A stretch of DNA of 34,732 nt from Oscillibacter sp. (GTDB lineage Bacteria; Bacillota; Clostridia; Oscillospirales; Oscillospiraceae), in the NCBI GenBank assembly GCA_022795445.1, contig JAAWGR010000029.1, positions 1-34,732 of the forward strand, given 5' to 3'. Under the pieces are notes generated by a model. The model was not told the origin of the DNA. It worked only from the letters and a program-made list of their open reading frames with translations, and did no database searches. Both the position numbers and the translations under genes were made by a program. The first letter of the stretch is position 1. Every line of letters begins with the position of its first letter. This document shows positions 16,610 through 25,558 of this stretch, in pieces.

Positions 16610-17515
16610 ATGGGACAGAAAGTAAATCCCCACGGTCTGCGCGTGGGTGTCATCAAAGACTGGGATTCCCGTTGGTATGCCAGCGATGAGAAGGTCGGCG
16701 ACCTGATCGTGGAGGACCAGAAGATCCGGAAATATCTGAAGAAGACTCTGTATGGTGCAGGCGTGCCGAAGATCGAGATCGAGCGCAGCAATGACACCGT
16801 GACCGTTTTCCTGCACTGTGCCCGTCCGGGTATGGTGATCGGCAAGGGCGGCGAGCAGATTGAGCAGTACCGCCTGGCTGTTGAGAAGCTGGTGGGCAAA
16901 AAGGTTCGCCTGAACATCGTTGAGGTGAAGAACCCCGACATGAACGCCCAATTGGTGGCGGAGAACATCGCTCAGCAGCTGGAGAAACGTATCTCCCATC
17001 GCCGCGCCATGAAGAACGCTATGGCCCGCGCTATGCGCGCTGGCGCCAAGGGCATCAAGGTATGTTCTTCCGGGCGTTTGGGCGGACGCGAGATCGCTGG
17101 TGTTGAGCATTATCATGAGGGCACGATTCCTCTGCAAACCATCCGCGCCGATATTGAGTACGGTTTTGCAGAGGCTGCTACAACCTTCGGCCGCATTGGT
17201 GTGAAGGTTTGGATTTACAAGGGCGAGGTTCTGAGCCAGACCCTGCGTACCACTCCCCGTACAATGGATACTTCTAAGCCCTATCAGGAGCGGCGCGAGC
17301 GCCGTCCGCGCCGTGACGGCGACCGTCGCGGCGGCTTTAACCGCGACCGTCAGGGTGGCGGCCGCAGCCAGGGCGGCAGTTTTAACCGTGACCGTCAGGG
17401 CGGCGGCTTCAACCGCGGCGGCGCAGGCCGGCCCCAGGGTGGGTTCAACCGCGCTGCAAATCCCAGCCGTCCGGCTGCTCCTGCAGCCCCTGCTAAGGAA
17501 GGAGGAGCCAACTAA
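16610..17515 (+). CDS. rpsC: 30S ribosomal protein S3 with long Arg/Gly-rich tail
   Basis: Binds 16S rRNA at the mRNA entry channel. Residues 1 to about 218 are a normal S3: [18 protein letters not shown], the type II KH motif [15 protein letters not shown] near 74-88, and the C-terminal signature [20 protein letters not shown]. From about residue 225 to 301 there is an added low-complexity tail. It has Arg-rich [10 protein letters not shown], four [GS]GFNR-like repeats (241-281), and a Pro/Ala end. This RGG-like tail makes the protein about 80 residues longer than typical S3. The stop overlaps the rplP ATG by one base, and GGAGG for rplP lies inside the tail codons. Confidence 0.97.
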   Translation: MGQKVNPHGLRVGVIKDWDSRWYASDEKVGDLIVEDQKIRKYLKKTLYGAGVPKIEIERSNDTVTVFLHCARPGMVIGKGGEQIEQYRLAVEKLVGKKVRLNIVEVKNPDMNAQLVAENIAQQLEKRISHRRAMKNAMARAMRAGAKGIKVCSSGRLGGREIAGVEHYHEGTIPLQTIRADIEYGFAEAATTFGRIGVKVWIYKGEVLSQTLRTTPRTMDTSKPYQERRERRPRRDGDRRGGFNRDRQGGGRSQGGSFNRDRQGGGFNRGGAGRPQGGFNRAANPSRPAAPAAPAKEGGAN

Positions 17516-17937
17516 TGTTAATGCCGAAAAGAGTCAAGTATCGTCGGGTACACCGTGGCCGTATGACGGGCAAGGCAACCCGCGGCAACACCCTGGCTTA
17601 TGGCGAGTTTGGCCTGGTGGCCACCGAGCCGGCCTGGATCACGAGCAATCAGATCGAAGCTGCCCGTATTGCCATGACCCGCTACACTAAGCGTGGCGGC
17701 CAGGTGTGGATCAAGATTTTCCCCGACAAGCCCGTGACAAAGAAGCCAGCTGAGACCCGCATGGGTTCCGGCAAAGGCTCTCCCGAGTTCTGGGTTGCCG
17801 TTGTGAAGCCCGGCCGCGTCATGTTTGAGATTGCCGGCGTATCGGAAGAAGTCGCCCGCGAGGCGCTGCGTCTGGCCAGCCACAAGCTGCCCATCAAGAC
17901 GAAGGTCATCGCCCGCACCGAGGAAGCAGGTGAGTAA
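17515..17937 (+). CDS. rplP: 50S ribosomal protein L16
   Basis: 50S protein near the A-site and central protuberance. The 140 residues start [20 protein letters not shown], the typical N-terminus, followed by [15 protein letters not shown] and the [20 protein letters not shown] signature. ATG 17515 overlaps the rpsC stop by one base, with AAGGAGG 9 bases upstream. Only 2 bp separate it from rpmC. Confidence 0.98.
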   Translation: MLMPKRVKYRRVHRGRMTGKATRGNTLAYGEFGLVATEPAWITSNQIEAARIAMTRYTKRGGQVWIKIFPDKPVTKKPAETRMGSGKGSPEFWVAVVKPGRVMFEIAGVSEEVAREALRLASHKLPIKTKVIARTEEAGE

Positions 17938-17939
17938 AG

Positions 17940-18152
17940 ATGAAGGCAAATGAAATCCGCGAGATCCGCAAACTGACCCCCGAGCAGCTCAACGAGAAGC
18001 TGGCGGGCCTGAAGAAGGATCTGTTTTATCTGCGTATGCAGCATGCAACGAATCAGCTGGATAACCCCGTGAAGATCCGCGAGACCAAGCACGACATTGC
18101 CCGAGTCAAGACCGTGCTTCGGGAACTCTCTGCGGCTTCCGGTAAGCAGTGA
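17940..18152 (+). CDS. rpmC: 50S ribosomal protein L29
   Basis: Small helical protein at the exit tunnel next to L23. The 70 residues read MKANEIREIRKLTPEQLNEK, then LKKDLFYLRMQHATNQLDNP and an IRETKHDIARVKTVLRE helix, the L29 signature. It starts 2 bp after rplP. Confidence 0.97.
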   Translation: MKANEIREIRKLTPEQLNEKLAGLKKDLFYLRMQHATNQLDNPVKIRETKHDIARVKTVLRELSAASGKQ

Positions 18153-18169
18153 GAAGGAGGTAAGGAAAC

Positions 18170-18433
18170 ATGGACGAGAAAAGAACTTCCTCCCGCAAGA
18201 CCCGGGTCGGTAAAGTTGTGTCCGACAAGATGGATAAGACCGTCGTGGTCGCCATCGAGGACCGGGTGGCTCATCCGCTGTATAAGAAGATCGTCGGCCG
18301 GACGTACAAACTGAAGGCGCATGACGAGCAGAACAGCTGCGGTGTGGGCGACAAGGTAAAAGTGATGGAAACCCGCCCGCTGTCTAAAGATAAGCGCTGG
18401 CGCGTGGTTGAGATCATCGAAAAAGCGAAGTAA
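18170..18433 (+). CDS. rpsQ: 30S ribosomal protein S17
   Basis: Primary 16S rRNA-binding protein with an OB fold. The 87 residues contain [39 protein letters not shown] and the signature [27 protein letters not shown] precedes the ATG. The gap to rplN is 14 bp. Confidence 0.97.
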   Translation: MDEKRTSSRKTRVGKVVSDKMDKTVVVAIEDRVAHPLYKKIVGRTYKLKAHDEQNSCGVGDKVKVMETRPLSKDKRWRVVEIIEKAK

Positions 18434-18447
18434 GGAGGCGTCGAGTC

Positions 18448-18816
18448 ATGATTCAGCAGGAAACCTTTCTGAAGGTCGCCGACAATACCGGCGCCAAAGA
18501 AATCAAATGCATCCGTGTTCTGGGCGGTTCCAAGCGCAAGTATGGCAACATTGGCGACGTGATTGTGGCCTCTGTTCGGAAGTCTGCCCCCGGCGGCACG
18601 GTGAAGAAGGGCGAAGTGGTCAAGGCTGTGATTGTCCGCAGTGCCAAGGGCGTCCGCCGTGCGGACGGGACCTATGTCCGTTTCGACGACAACGCCGCCG
18701 TTCTGATCAAGGACGATAAGAACCCCCGCGGTACCCGCATCTTTGGGCCTGTGGCCCGTGAGCTGCGCGACAAGGATTACATGAAGATCCTGTCCCTGGC
18801 GCCGGAAGTGATTTGA
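18448..18816 (+). CDS. rplN: 50S ribosomal protein L14
   Basis: Forms an inter-subunit bridge and is the binding site of silencing factor RsfS. The 122 residues match the family in length, with [39 protein letters not shown] and ending [20 protein letters not shown] precedes the ATG by 9 bases. Confidence 0.98.
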   Translation: MIQQETFLKVADNTGAKEIKCIRVLGGSKRKYGNIGDVIVASVRKSAPGGTVKKGEVVKAVIVRSAKGVRRADGTYVRFDDNAAVLIKDDKNPRGTRIFGPVARELRDKDYMKILSLAPEVI

Positions 18817-18831
18817 GGAGGGCGAGGATAA

Positions 18832-19185
18832 ATGGCAATGAACATTAAGAAGGGCGACACCGTTGTCCGGCTCTCCGGTGACGGCACGAAGGATAAAGAC
18901 TTCAACACCCATCAGGGCAAGGTCGTCGCCACGCTGCCCAAAGAAAATAAAGTGGTAGTGGAAGGCCTGAATATGGTTACCTGCCACATTAAGCCCCGCC
19001 GTCAAGGCGAGGAGGGCGGCATCGTAAAGCGGGAAGCCGCCATTGCTGCGTGCAAGGTGCAGGTAGTCTGCCCGAAGTGCGGCAAGCCGACCCGTGTGGC
19101 CCATAAGGTCGAGAAGAAGACTGTGAAGGGCAAGGAGAAGAACGTCAGCATCCGCATCTGCAAGAAGTGCGGCGCTGAACTGTAA
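18832..19185 (+). CDS. rplX: 50S ribosomal protein L24
   Basis: Assembly initiator of the 50S subunit with a KOW domain. The 117 residues include [37 protein letters not shown] and [19 protein letters not shown]. Two CxxC pairs (CPKCGKP and CKKCGAEL) in the C-terminal part could bind zinc. GAGGGCGAGG lies upstream of the ATG. The gap to rplE is 19 bp. Confidence 0.97.
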   Translation: MAMNIKKGDTVVRLSGDGTKDKDFNTHQGKVVATLPKENKVVVEGLNMVTCHIKPRRQGEEGGIVKREAAIAACKVQVVCPKCGKPTRVAHKVEKKTVKGKEKNVSIRICKKCGAEL

Positions 19186-19204
19186 GAGAGAGGAGGAGTA
19201 CGAC

Positions 19205-19762
19205 ATGGCTGAAGAAAAGAAAGTGCCGAACCTGAAGGCCAAATACCAGGCCGAGGTAGCTCCCGCTCTGATGAAGCAGTTCGGCTACAAGAGCGTGATG
19301 CAGATTCCGCGCATCGATAAGGTGGTCGTGAACGTTGGCTGCGGCGAAGCGCGTGAGAACGCCAAAATTTTAGACAATGTTGTTCGGGACCTGGGCCAGA
19401 TCACCGGTCAAAAGCCGATTATCACCAAAGCCCGCAAGAACATCGCCAATTTCAAGCTCCGTGAGAAAATGCCAATCGGCGCGAAGGTGACTCTCCGCGG
19501 CGAGAAGATGTGGGAATTCCTGGATCGTCTGTTCAATGTGGCGCTGCCCCGTGTGCGTGACTTCCAGGGCATCAGCCCCAACGCATTCGATGGCCGCGGC
19601 AACTATGCGCTGGGTATCCGCGAACAGCTGATTTTCCCCGAGATCGAGTATGACAAGATCGACAAGATCCGCGGTATGGACGTGGTCATTTGCACCACCG
19701 CCCACACTGACGAAGAAGCTCGCGCTCTGCTTGGGCAGGTCGGCGCGCCCTTCGCCCGCTAA
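19205..19762 (+). CDS. rplE: 50S ribosomal protein L5
   Basis: Central protuberance protein contacting 5S rRNA and P-site tRNA. The 185 residues include [40 protein letters not shown] and the signature [26 protein letters not shown] precedes the ATG. Standard length. Confidence 0.98.
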   Translation: MAEEKKVPNLKAKYQAEVAPALMKQFGYKSVMQIPRIDKVVVNVGCGEARENAKILDNVVRDLGQITGQKPIITKARKNIANFKLREKMPIGAKVTLRGEKMWEFLDRLFNVALPRVRDFQGISPNAFDGRGNYALGIREQLIFPEIEYDKIDKIRGMDVVICTTAHTDEEARALLGQVGAPFAR

Positions 19763-19779
19763 GAGAGGAATGAGGAAGT

Positions 19780-19965
19780 ATGGCTAAGAAATCCATGATC
19801 TTAAAGCAGCAGCGGCCTGCCAAGTACTCCAGCCGGAAGTACAACCGCTGCAAGCTCTGCGGCCGCCCCCACGCCTATCTGCGGGATTACGGCGTATGCC
19901 GCATCTGTTTCCGGGAGTTGGCCTATAAGGGCGAGATTCCTGGTGTGCGCAAGGCTTCCTTCTGA
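19780..19965 (+). CDS. rpsN: 30S ribosomal protein S14, zinc-binding type Z
   Basis: The 61-residue zinc form of S14 (also called rpsZ). Cys24, Cys27, Cys40 and Cys43 form the zinc site (CKLCGRPH and CRICFRELA). It ends [11 protein letters not shown]. Its short length and cysteines distinguish it from the 89-100-residue zinc-free form. It is followed by an unusually long, hairpin-rich 187-bp gap before rpsH. Confidence 0.98.
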   Translation: MAKKSMILKQQRPAKYSSRKYNRCKLCGRPHAYLRDYGVCRICFRELAYKGEIPGVRKASF

Positions 19966-20152
19966 GCAAAGCCAAGGAAGCAAACTTATTTTGGAACAAA
20001 GGCCTTGGATATGGGGGCCTTTGGGATAACGGATGGCGAAAGGTCATGACCAATCGGGCGCTTGTAAAAAGTTGCCCCATTGGCCATGATACCTCGCTGC
20101 CGCAGCGGTAGGCTTCAACCGCCGCAACTCTAAAAACAGGAGGATTTATCAC
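19966..20152 (+). promoter_or_regulatory. structured 187-bp spacer between rpsN and rpsH, candidate cis-regulatory RNA
   Basis: Three inverted repeats stand in tandem. CAAAGGCC (19997-20004) pairs with GGCCTTTG (20016-20023). An arm of about 16 bp pairs 20042-20059 with 20074-20093, with a 14-nt loop. GCGGT (20105-20109) pairs with ACCGC (20118-20122), 16 bases before the rpsH AGGAGG. In addition CCAAGG (19972-19977) can pair with CCTTGG (20003-20008), which would exclude the first hairpin, a switch-like arrangement. There is no T run, so control would be translational or by processing. No coding frame is evident. Neither function nor family is known to me. Confidence 0.55.
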
Positions 20153-20551
20153 ATGCATATCACCGATCCGGTTGCGGATATGCTTACCCGCATCCGCAAC
20201 GCAGTCAGCGCGAAGCACGACGTTGTTGACGTCCCCGCCTCCAACATGAAGAAGAGCATTGCTCAGATTCTGGTGGATGAGGGCTATATCAAGAGCTTCC
20301 AGGTAGTGGATGACGGTGCTCAGGGCATGATCCACATTACCTTGAAGTACAATGCGGGCAAGGAAAAGGTTATCACCGGCCTGCGCCGCATCTCCAAGCC
20401 GGGCCTTCGGATCTACGCAGGTGCTGATGAGCTGCCGCGTGTGCTCCGCGGCCTGGGTATTGCGATCATCTCCACGTCCAAGGGCGTCATGACTGACAAG
20501 AAGGCCCGCGAGCTTCATGTCGGCGGCGAAGTCCTGGCATATGTTTGGTAA
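20153..20551 (+). CDS. rpsH: 30S ribosomal protein S8
   Basis: Central 16S rRNA-binding protein; in E. coli S8 is the repressor of the spc operon. The 132 residues start [20 protein letters not shown], continue with [14 protein letters not shown] and end with the signature [26 protein letters not shown] precedes the ATG by 9 bases. It is the first gene after the structured spacer, so it could be the regulator acting on that spacer. Confidence 0.98.
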   Translation: MHITDPVADMLTRIRNAVSAKHDVVDVPASNMKKSIAQILVDEGYIKSFQVVDDGAQGMIHITLKYNAGKEKVITGLRRISKPGLRIYAGADELPRVLRGLGIAIISTSKGVMTDKKARELHVGGEVLAYVW

Positions 20552-20567
20552 GGAGGGTGTTTAAACC

Positions 20568-21113
20568 ATGTCGAGAATTGGAAGAATGCCCATTACCGTT
20601 CCCGCCGGCGTAACAATCGATGTCGCCGAGGGTAATGTGGTTACCGTCAAGGGACCCAAGGGCCAGCTCACCCGTGCGCTGCGTCCTGAGATGATCATTG
20701 AACAGGAAGGCACCACGATCACCGTGAAGCGTCCTTCCGACGACAAGCTGCACCGCAGCCTCCACGGCCTGACCCGGACGCTCCTGAACAACATGGTAGT
20801 CGGTGTGACCGACGGCTATGCCAAGGAGTTGGAAGTCAACGGCGTGGGCTACCGTGTCGCGAAGGAAGGGAACAACCTGGTCATGAACCTGGGTTATTCT
20901 CATCAGGTGATCGTTTCTGAGGTCGAGGGCATCACAATTGATGTTCCCGCGCCGAATAAAATCGTCATCCGCGGCTGCGACAAAGAGATTGTCGGCCAAT
21001 TTGCCGCTGAAGTCCGCGAGAAGCGTCCGCCTGAGCCGTACAAGGGCAAGGGCATCAAGTATGCAACTGAAACCATCCGCCGCAAGGTGGGTAAGACCGG
21101 CGCTAAGAAGTAA
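20568..21113 (+). CDS. rplF: 50S ribosomal protein L6
   Basis: Sits near the sarcin-ricin loop. The 181 residues begin [20 protein letters not shown] and contain [20 protein letters not shown]. The C-terminal signature [19 protein letters not shown] is intact. AAGGAGG precedes the ATG. The gap to rplR is 14 bp. Confidence 0.98.
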   Translation: MSRIGRMPITVPAGVTIDVAEGNVVTVKGPKGQLTRALRPEMIIEQEGTTITVKRPSDDKLHRSLHGLTRTLLNNMVVGVTDGYAKELEVNGVGYRVAKEGNNLVMNLGYSHQVIVSEVEGITIDVPAPNKIVIRGCDKEIVGQFAAEVREKRPPEPYKGKGIKYATETIRRKVGKTGAKK

Positions 21114-21127
21114 GGAGGTGTGCCGAT

Positions 21128-21487
21128 ATGATTAAAAGACCGAATACCAACGCTCAGCGCATGAAGCGACATAAGAGGGTCCGCGCAAAGCTCTCCGGCA
21201 CCTCTGAGACGCCGCGTCTGAACGTGTTCCGCAGCGAAGCCAATATCTATGCCCAGATTATCGACGATGTCAAGGGTGTGACGCTGGTTTCTGCTTCCTC
21301 TCTGGATAAGTCCATCGAGGGTTACGGCGGCAACGTTGCCGCTGCCGCTGCTGTGGGCAAGCTGGTTGCCGAGCGTGCTAAGGCCAAGGGTATTGAGACC
21401 GTGGTTTTCGACCGTGGCGGTTACCTGTACCATGGCCGTGTGAAAGCTCTGGCGGAAGGCGCCCGTGAGGGCGGCCTGCAATTCTGA
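21128..21487 (+). CDS. rplR: 50S ribosomal protein L18
   Basis: Binds 5S rRNA together with L5. The 119 residues include [40 protein letters not shown] and the C-terminal [24 protein letters not shown] block. AAGGAGG precedes the ATG. Normal length and order. Confidence 0.98.
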   Translation: MIKRPNTNAQRMKRHKRVRAKLSGTSETPRLNVFRSEANIYAQIIDDVKGVTLVSASSLDKSIEGYGGNVAAAAAVGKLVAERAKAKGIETVVFDRGGYLYHGRVKALAEGAREGGLQF

Positions 21488-21506
21488 TGGAGGGGAGGAA
21501 CAAAAA

Positions 21507-22007
21507 ATGCCTAGATTTGAAAGAGAGCAAAGCGAGTATATCGAAAAGGTCGTTTACCTGAATCGTGTTTCCAAGACCGTGAAGGGCGGCCGTGTCATGA
21601 AGTTCTCCGCACTGGTTGTCGTGGGCGATGGCAAGGGCAAGGTTGGCTATGGCCTTGGCAAGGCTGCTGAAGTTCCCGAGGCCATCCGGAAGGGCATCGA
21701 GGCCGCCAAGAAGAACATGATCACTGTGACCCTGGCGGGTACCACCCTGCCCCACGAGACGATTGGCGAATCCGGTGCAGGCCGTGTGCTGATGAAGCCC
21801 GCAGCCCCCGGTACTGGCGTGATTGCCGGCGGCGCCGTCCGTGCCGTGGTGGAGGCCGCTGGCATCAAGGACATTCGTGCCAAGAGCCTCCGGTCCAACA
21901 ACCCTAACAACGTCGTTGCTGCGGCGTTCCAGGGCCTCAAGTCCATGCGCGGTCCCGAAGAGGTCGCCCGGGTACGGGGCAAGAGCGTCGAAGACATTGT
22001 GGGTTAA
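21507..22007 (+). CDS. rpsE: 30S ribosomal protein S5
   Basis: Ribosomal accuracy protein at the mRNA entry site. The 166 residues contain [40 protein letters not shown] and the C-terminal [18 protein letters not shown] segment. The frame opens earlier inside rplR, but ATG 21507 ([11 protein letters not shown]) has GGGGAGGA 6-7 bases upstream and matches the family start. Confidence 0.97.
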   Translation: MPRFEREQSEYIEKVVYLNRVSKTVKGGRVMKFSALVVVGDGKGKVGYGLGKAAEVPEAIRKGIEAAKKNMITVTLAGTTLPHETIGESGAGRVLMKPAAPGTGVIAGGAVRAVVEAAGIKDIRAKSLRSNNPNNVVAAAFQGLKSMRGPEEVARVRGKSVEDIVG

Positions 22008-22020
22008 GGAGGCGCAAAAC

Positions 22021-22203
22021 ATGGCAAACTTAAAGATTAAGCTCGTTAAGAGCCTGAATGGCCGCCTGGAAAAGCAGGTAGCCACCGCGCATTCCCTGGG
22101 TCTGCGCAAGATCGGTGACGAAACCGTGCAGCCCGACAACGATCCCACCCGCGGAAAGGTGGCCAAGATCGGCTATCTGCTGCAAGTCACTGAAGTGAAA
22201 TAA
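22021..22203 (+). CDS. rpmD: 50S ribosomal protein L30
   Basis: Small 50S protein (60 residues) reading MANLKIKLVKSLNGRLEKQV then ATAHSLGLRKIGDETVQPDN and ending VAKIGYLLQVTEVK, the L30 signature. The ATG has AAGGAGG 8-9 bases upstream. The frame continues upstream inside rpsE, which is not part of the gene. Confidence 0.96.
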   Translation: MANLKIKLVKSLNGRLEKQVATAHSLGLRKIGDETVQPDNDPTRGKVAKIGYLLQVTEVK

Positions 22204-22218
22204 GGAGGCGCCGAAACC

Positions 22219-22659
22219 ATGAAACTGAGCGAACTTTCTCCCGCCGAGGGCTCCGTCCGTCCGGCATACCGCAAGGGCCGGGGCGCAGGCTCCGGCAACG
22301 GAAAGACCGGCGGCCGCGGCCACAAGGGCCAGAAGGCCCGTTCCGGCGGCAAGGTCCGCGTGGGCTTTGAAGGCGGTCAGATGCCTTTGGCCCGCCGGGT
22401 TCCCAAGCGCGGCTTCAACAACATCTTTGCAAAACCCTTGGAGATCATCAATCTCAGTGCACTGAACGCCTTTAATGACGGCGATACCGTCACTGTTGAG
22501 GCTTTGCTGGAAAAGGGCATCCTTTCCAAGTGTGAGTATGGCTTCAAGGTTCTGGGCAGCGGTAAGGTGTCCAAGAAAATCACAGTCAAGGCTAATGCCT
22601 TTTCCGCGTCTGCCAAGGATGCCATTGAGGCGGCTGGCGGAAAGGCGGAGGTGAAGTGA
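22219..22659 (+). CDS. rplO: 50S ribosomal protein L15
   Basis: 50S assembly protein. The 146 residues start [20 protein letters not shown], followed by the Gly-rich [20 protein letters not shown] segment and [17 protein letters not shown]. The C-terminal part has [20 protein letters not shown] residues, normal for L15. The stop is 1 bp before the secY GTG, and the secY ribosome binding site lies in its last codons. Confidence 0.97.
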   Translation: MKLSELSPAEGSVRPAYRKGRGAGSGNGKTGGRGHKGQKARSGGKVRVGFEGGQMPLARRVPKRGFNNIFAKPLEIINLSALNAFNDGDTVTVEALLEKGILSKCEYGFKVLGSGKVSKKITVKANAFSASAKDAIEAAGGKAEVK

Positions 22660-22660
22660 A

Positions 22661-24037
22661 GTGATCCAAACCATTAGCAAAGCCTGGGGTATCCCTGAAC
22701 TGAAGAAGAAGATCGTCTTCACGCTCTTCATCCTGCTGATTTTCCGAATCGGCAACGCGATTACGGTTCCCTATATTAATGTCACCCTGCTGGAAAGTCA
22801 GCTCAACAGTATGGGCGCGACCATCCTGGGACTGTATAACGTGATGAGCGGTGGTGCGTTTGCCACGGCGACGGTCTTCGCTCTAAGCATCCAGCCCTAT
22901 ATCAACAGCTCCATCATCATCCAACTGCTGACAGTGGCCATTCCTTATCTGGAACGGCTGGCGAAGGACGGCGGCGAAGAAGGCCGGAAGAAGATCCAGG
23001 CCATCACCCGCTATACGACGGTGGGCATTGCAGTGCTGCAAGCTATCGGCTATTATATGATGATGAAGCGCTACGACATCCTGGAAACAGGCGCTGACGG
23101 CATCTGGCCCGCTTTGGTTATTATCGTGACCCTGATTGCCGGTTCGTCCTTCGTCATGTGGATGGGCGAACAAGTGACGGAGTTCGGTGTGGGCAACGGT
23201 ATTTCGATTATCCTGTTTGCGGGCATTCTGTCCCGTATTCCCAACATGATTTCCGCCATGTATCAGGGTGTGACCAGATGGTCTGCCGTGAACAATGGAA
23301 CAATGACTCTGGAAACCTTGACAGGAGCCGGCTATACGGCTGACAATGCCCAGCAAGTGCTGGACAGCGTGATTGCTCCTTGGGCCGCAGTTCTGCTGGT
23401 AGTAGGCATTCTGGCACTGATTGTGTTCATTGTGTTCATCAATGATGCTGAGCGTCGTATCCCTGTGCAGTATGCAAAGCGTCAGGTGGGTCGAAAAATG
23501 TACGGCGGCCAGAGCAGCAACCTGCCGATGAAGGTGAATATGTCTGGCGTTCTGCCTGTCATCTTTGCTCAGAGCATTGCTTCCCTGCCGATTACTGTGT
23601 GGAGCTTCATCGGTATTCCTGACGAGGGTACCGTTTCTCGGAGCATCTACGACGCGATTGACACCAAGTCGGTTATCTATATGGTGGTTTATTTCATCAT
23701 GATCATCGGCTTCAGCTATTTCTATTCCAGCATCCAGTTCAATCCCGTGGAGATTGCCAATAACCTGAAGAAACAGGGTGGTTTCATCCCTGGTTTCCGG
23801 CCGGGCAAGCCTACGGTAGACTTTATCAAGAAAGTTCTGAATAAGATCACCATGTTTGGCGCCATCTACCTGGGTATTGTGGCGATTTGCCCGCTGATCG
23901 TGGGCAAGTTCGTCGGGAACAGCGCGGTCTCGATTGGCGGCACGTCTGTCATCATCGTGGTCGGCGTAGCCTTGGAGACGGTGAAGGCACTGGAAAACCA
24001 GATGCTGATGCGCCAGTACAAGGGTTTCTTGGAATGA
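22661..24037 (+). CDS. secY: preprotein translocase subunit SecY
   Basis: Channel-forming subunit of the Sec translocon. The 458 residues have ten hydrophobic segments expected of SecY, with GNGISIILFAGILSRIPNM and the cytosolic loop RRIPVQYAKRQVGRKMYGG. The plug and lateral-gate region and the C-terminal loop FIPGFRPGKPT are present. GTG start at 22661 with GGAGGTG 7 bases upstream. Followed by a 121-bp gap with three GC-rich stems. Confidence 0.98.
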   Translation: MIQTISKAWGIPELKKKIVFTLFILLIFRIGNAITVPYINVTLLESQLNSMGATILGLYNVMSGGAFATATVFALSIQPYINSSIIIQLLTVAIPYLERLAKDGGEEGRKKIQAITRYTTVGIAVLQAIGYYMMMKRYDILETGADGIWPALVIIVTLIAGSSFVMWMGEQVTEFGVGNGISIILFAGILSRIPNMISAMYQGVTRWSAVNNGTMTLETLTGAGYTADNAQQVLDSVIAPWAAVLLVVGILALIVFIVFINDAERRIPVQYAKRQVGRKMYGGQSSNLPMKVNMSGVLPVIFAQSIASLPITVWSFIGIPDEGTVSRSIYDAIDTKSVIYMVVYFIMIIGFSYFYSSIQFNPVEIANNLKKQGGFIPGFRPGKPTVDFIKKVLNKITMFGAIYLGIVAICPLIVGKFVGNSAVSIGGTSVIIVVGVALETVKALENQMLMRQYKGFLE

Positions 24038-24049
24038 TCCGAAAAAACG

Positions 24050-24143
24050 GGAGGCCGGCCTCCGGGCCGGCAGCCCAGTTCGGCAATCCACTCGCCGTAA
24101 GAGTGGTGGCCGCGCAAATGACGGTTCCCCGCCTGAGCGCGGC
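24050..24143 (+). promoter_or_regulatory. three GC-rich stem-loops between secY and adk
   Basis: The 121-bp gap carries three stems. GCCGGCC / GGCCGGC (24054-24060 with 24065-24071, 4-nt loop). CCACTC / GAGTGG (24088-24093 with 24101-24106, 7-nt loop). GCCGCG / CGCGGC (24109-24114 with 24138-24143). No T run follows the first stem, so it does not look like a standard terminator. It may modulate adk-map-infA expression, act in RNA processing, or be a degenerate repeat element. Confidence 0.45.
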
Positions 24144-24158
24144 AGGACAGGAGGAGTT

Positions 24159-24791
24159 ATGAAACTGATCCTGTTGGGCGCGCCTGGCGCGGGTAAGGGC
24201 ACCCAAGCGGAGATCCTCTGCAAAGAATTGAACGTGCCCACGGTTTCCACCGGCAACATTCTCCGGGCTGCAATTAAGAATGGCACCCCCACCGGTTTGA
24301 AAGCTAAGACTTTCATGGATGCGGGGCGGTTGGTGCCGGACGAGGTGATCATCGGTATCATCTCCGAACGGCTGGCAGAACTGGATTGCGCCAATGGCTA
24401 CATTCTGGACGGGGTGCCTCGCACCATTGCCCAGGCGGAGGCCTTGGAGCGGGCGGGAATCCGATTTGATAGCGTGATCTCAATCGAGATCACAGACGAA
24501 GCCATCATGGAGCGTATGAGCGGCCGGCGGGTCTGCGAGGCTTGCGGCGCGAGCTATCACATGGTGGCGGTGCCGCCGAAGACGGAAGGCGTCTGTGACA
24601 AATGCGGCGGCAGCTTGACCCAGCGGAAAGATGATGAACCTGAGACGGTCAAAGCCCGTCTTACGGTCTATCATAAGGAGACAGAGCCATTAAAGGCTTT
24701 CTACGCGGAACGTGGTCTCCTGAAAAAAGTGGAGAACCAAGCTTCGGTGGAAGAGACCTCCCAGGCGATTCTCCATGCATTGGGGAGATGA
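24159..24791 (+). CDS. adk: adenylate kinase, zinc-LID type
   Basis: Interconverts AMP plus ATP with two ADP in the cytoplasm. The P-loop GAPGAGKGT lies at 7-15, the AMP-site segment PTVSTGNILRAAI near 27-39 and DGVPRT near 84-89. The LID domain has four cysteines (126, 129, 146, 149) in CEACG and CDKCG that bind structural zinc, as in many Gram-positive enzymes. 210 residues. AGGAGG precedes the ATG. The stop is 4 bp before map. Confidence 0.97.
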   Translation: MKLILLGAPGAGKGTQAEILCKELNVPTVSTGNILRAAIKNGTPTGLKAKTFMDAGRLVPDEVIIGIISERLAELDCANGYILDGVPRTIAQAEALERAGIRFDSVISIEITDEAIMERMSGRRVCEACGASYHMVAVPPKTEGVCDKCGGSLTQRKDDEPETVKARLTVYHKETEPLKAFYAERGLLKKVENQASVEETSQAILHALGR

Positions 24792-24795
24792 AGGC

Positions 24796-25548
24796 ATGAT
24801 TGTGCTGAAATCCTCCCACGAGATCGATTTGATGCGCCGGGCCGGAAAAATTACCGCGGCTGCCCGTGCCTTGGCAGGGGAAATGGTAAAGCCCGGCGTA
24901 ACAACCCAGGAGATCAACAATGCAGTGGAGCACTTTATTCGCAAGGAGGGAGCTATCCCGTCTTTTCTCCACTACAACGGCTTTCCAGCCAGTGTCTGCA
25001 TCAGCGTGAACGATGAGATCATCCATGGCATTCCCGGTAAACGGGTTTTGCAGGAGGGCGATATCGTCAGCATTGATGTGGGCGCGTACATTGGAGGCTT
25101 TCACGGCGACTGTGCGGCGACGTTCCCTTGTGGAACAATTTCTCCGGAAGCGCAGAACCTGATCAATGTGACCAGGCAAAGTTTCTTCGAAGGCATTCAG
25201 TTCGCCAAGGAGGGCCAGCGCTTGCAGGATATGTCTGCGGCAATCCAAGCCTACGCGGAAAGCCACGGCTGTTCCGTGGTCCGGGAATACGTGGGCCACG
25301 GGGTCGGCACAAAGATGCACGAGCCGCCGGAGATTCCCAATTACGGCCATGCGGGCCGTGGGCCGCGGCTGCTGCGCGGTATGACCTTGGCGATTGAGCC
25401 AATGATCAACGCCGGCAAGGCGGCTATCACCCAGCTCAGCGATGGCTGGACCGTCAAGACAGCGGATGGGAGCCTCTCGGCGCACTATGAAAATACGATC
25501 CTGATTACCGACGGGGAGCCGGAGATTTTAACGGTCCCAGCCATCTGA
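24796..25548 (+). CDS. map: methionine aminopeptidase type I
   Basis: Removes the N-terminal methionine from nascent proteins at the ribosome. The 250 residues have the five metal ligands Asp94, Asp105, His168, Glu201 and Glu232, plus the substrate-contacting His77 in IIHGIP. There is no N-terminal zinc-finger extension. Start ATG 24796 (MIVLKSSHEIDLMRRAG) follows GGGGAGATGAAGG. It is 4 bp after adk, in the standard secY-adk-map-infA order. Confidence 0.97.
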   Translation: MIVLKSSHEIDLMRRAGKITAAARALAGEMVKPGVTTQEINNAVEHFIRKEGAIPSFLHYNGFPASVCISVNDEIIHGIPGKRVLQEGDIVSIDVGAYIGGFHGDCAATFPCGTISPEAQNLINVTRQSFFEGIQFAKEGQRLQDMSAAIQAYAESHGCSVVREYVGHGVGTKMHEPPEIPNYGHAGRGPRLLRGMTLAIEPMINAGKAAITQLSDGWTVKTADGSLSAHYENTILITDGEPEILTVPAI

Positions 25549-25558
25549 AAAGGAAAGT

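Noticed and set aside
22883..24394. 503-codon open frame on the minus strand across secY and adk
   Set aside because: It is antisense to well-recognised secY, has His/Asn/Asp-rich composition typical of a shadow frame and no family resemblance.
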